Shown here one piece after another: positions 13,123 through 14,148 of a stretch of 14,148 nucleotides of DNA. Below the pieces are notes generated by a model, which saw nothing but the letters and a program-made list of their open reading frames with translations, ran no database searches and had not been told where the DNA came from. Position numbers and translations under genes: made by a program. This stretch comes from an uncultured Chromatiaceae bacterium. GTDB taxonomy: Bacteria > Pseudomonadota > Gammaproteobacteria > Enterobacterales > Alteromonadaceae. Each line of letters opens with the position of its first letter. Within the stretch, counting starts at the first letter, position 1. The stretch is taken from positions 1 through 14,148 of the forward strand of contig CAMLNG010000039.1 of NCBI GenBank assembly GCA_946481195.1, in the 5' to 3' direction.

Positions 13123-14148
13123 GTGGAAATTAAAGTCCCGGTACTTCCAGAATCAGTTGCAGATGCAACAATCGCCACCTGGCATGTAAAAACAGGTGAA
13201 GCCGTCAGCCGTGATCAGGTATTGGTCGATATCGAAACTGACAAAGTGGTGTTAGAAGTCGTAGCGCAAGCTGACGGCGTGATGGGCGAAATTGTGCATG
13301 CTGAAGGTGCAACTGTACTGGCTGAGCAGGTCATTGGTCACCTGAATGCTGGCGCTACTGCCGCATCAGCCCCAGCAGCCGCCGCCGCGCCAGCTGCTGC
13401 ACCAGCCGCTGCTGATGCTGGCGACGATGTACTGACTCCGTCAGTGCGCCGCCTGATCGCAGAAAAAGGCTTAGATGCAGCCAAAATCCAGGGTTCTGGT
13501 AAAAATGGCCGCGTCACCAAAGAGGACGTAGAGAAATTCCTGTCAGGCGCTCCTGCGGCTCCGGCCAAAGCCGCTGCTGCACCAGTTGCTGCTGCGCCAG
13601 TGGTTTCAGGTGACCGTTCACAGAAACGCGTACCTATGACACGTCTGCGTAAAACCATCGCGAACCGTCTGTTGGAAGCGAAAAATTCTACTGCCATGCT
13701 GACGACTTTCAACGAAGTCAACATGAAGCCAATCATGGACCTGCGTAAGCAATATGCTGACGTGTTTGAGAAGAAACACGGTATCCGTTTAGGTTTCATG
13801 TCGTTCTACGTCAAAGCTGTGACTGAAGCGCTGAAGCGTTTCCCTGAAGTGAACGCTTGTATTGACGGCGATGACATCGTTTATCACAACTATTTCGACG
13901 TCAGTATCGCTGTGTCAACGCCGCGTGGTCTGGTAACGCCAGTACTGCGTGACTGTGACAAGATGAACCTGGCAGAAATTGAAAAAGCCATCAAAGACCT
14001 GGCACTGAAAGGCCGTGACGGTAAGTTGTCAATTGACGACCTGACTGGCGGTAACTTCACCATCACCAACGGTGGTGTGTTTGGTTCTCTGATGTCTACG
14101 CCAATCATCAACCCGCCGCAGTCAGCCATTCTGGGTATGCACAAGATC
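13123..14148 (+). CDS. sucB: Dihydrolipoyl succinyltransferase E2 component SucB, 3' end cut off
   Basis: SucB moves the succinyl group from SucA to CoA, forming the core of the 2-oxoglutarate dehydrogenase complex. The frame is open to the right edge and 342 residues are present (E. coli SucB has about 405). A single lipoyl domain spans 1-77 with IETDKVVLEV and lipoyl Lys 41. An Ala/Pro-rich linker (79-98) leads to the peripheral-subunit-binding domain (103-140, LTPSVRRLIAEKGLD and GKNGRVTKEDV). After a second Ala/Pro linker comes the catalytic domain (from about 168: RVPMTRLRKTIANRL, AMLTTFNEVNM, GDDIVYHNYFDVS, TPRGLVTPVLRD, NFTITNGGVFGS, INPPQSAILGMH). The catalytic His/Asp motif lies beyond the window. 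The start is GTG, with AAAAAGG (13109-13115) 7 nt upstream; no in-frame ATG precedes the lipoyl domain. Confidence 0.96.
   Translation, partial: MEIKVPVLPESVADATIATWHVKTGEAVSRDQVLVDIETDKVVLEVVAQADGVMGEIVHAEGATVLAEQVIGHLNAGATAASAPAAAAAPAAAPAAADAGDDVLTPSVRRLIAEKGLDAAKIQGSGKNGRVTKEDVEKFLSGAPAAPAKAAAAPVAAAPVVSGDRSQKRVPMTRLRKTIANRLLEAKNSTAMLTTFNEVNMKPIMDLRKQYADVFEKKHGIRLGFMSFYVKAVTEALKRFPEVNACIDGDDIVYHNYFDVSIAVSTPRGLVTPVLRDCDKMNLAEIEKAIKDLALKGRDGKLSIDDLTGGNFTITNGGVFGSLMSTPIINPPQSAILGMHKI

Noticed and set aside
13335..13615. Ala/Pro-rich stretches in sucB considered as low-complexity repeats or an insertion
   Set aside because: They are the usual flexible linkers between lipoyl, subunit-binding and catalytic domains of E2 proteins.
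1..14148. Search for CRISPR repeats, insertion sequences, phage genes, toxin-antitoxin pairs and defence genes
   Set aside because: No regularly spaced repeats, transposase, integrase or matching protein motifs were seen. Nearly all of the sequence is occupied by conserved housekeeping genes.

Overview
This 14,148-base window reads as an ordinary core-chromosome segment of a gammaproteobacterium. Every protein aligns readily, by eye, with the Escherichia coli version of the same gene. The gene order and sequences suggest the Alteromonadales/Chromatiaceae side (Rheinheimera- or Alishewanella-like), but that placement is inference and was not tested. I see no mobile element, CRISPR array, rRNA, tRNA or defence system, and no undescribed system. 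The points of interest are regulatory: hairpins, start codons and overlaps.

Left region (1 to about 3351, + strand): a compact chain lpxK (5' end missing), a Trm112-like small protein (ycaR type), kdsB, a RluA-like pseudouridine synthase, and tcdA. The last four genes overlap or sit 2 nt apart, so they are probably one transcript. lpxK and kdsB serve lipid A and Kdo (lipopolysaccharide) synthesis; the last two genes concern RNA modification.

Middle (3346 to 4976, - strand): csdA and csdE, a cysteine desulfurase and its sulfur acceptor, coupled by a TGATG stop/start and meeting tcdA tail to tail with a 6-nt overlap. CsdA, CsdE and TcdA are the three partners of cyclic t6A (ct6A) tRNA modification in E. 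coli, here on opposite strands.

Right (5105 to 14148): TCA-cycle genes. gltA (citrate synthase) is on the - strand with its own terminator. It is divergent from sdhCDAB (succinate dehydrogenase, complex II), and a control region of about 0.3 kb lies between them. After sdhB come a hairpin-rich gap, sucA (2-oxoglutarate dehydrogenase E1), a 119-nt gap with two terminator-like hairpins, and sucB (E2), which runs off the right edge. Together gltA, sucAB and sdhCDAB cover citrate formation, 2-oxoglutarate to succinyl-CoA, and succinate to fumarate. The terminator-like hairpins after sdhB and after sucA suggest more transcriptional punctuation than in the E. coli sdhCDAB-sucABCD cluster.
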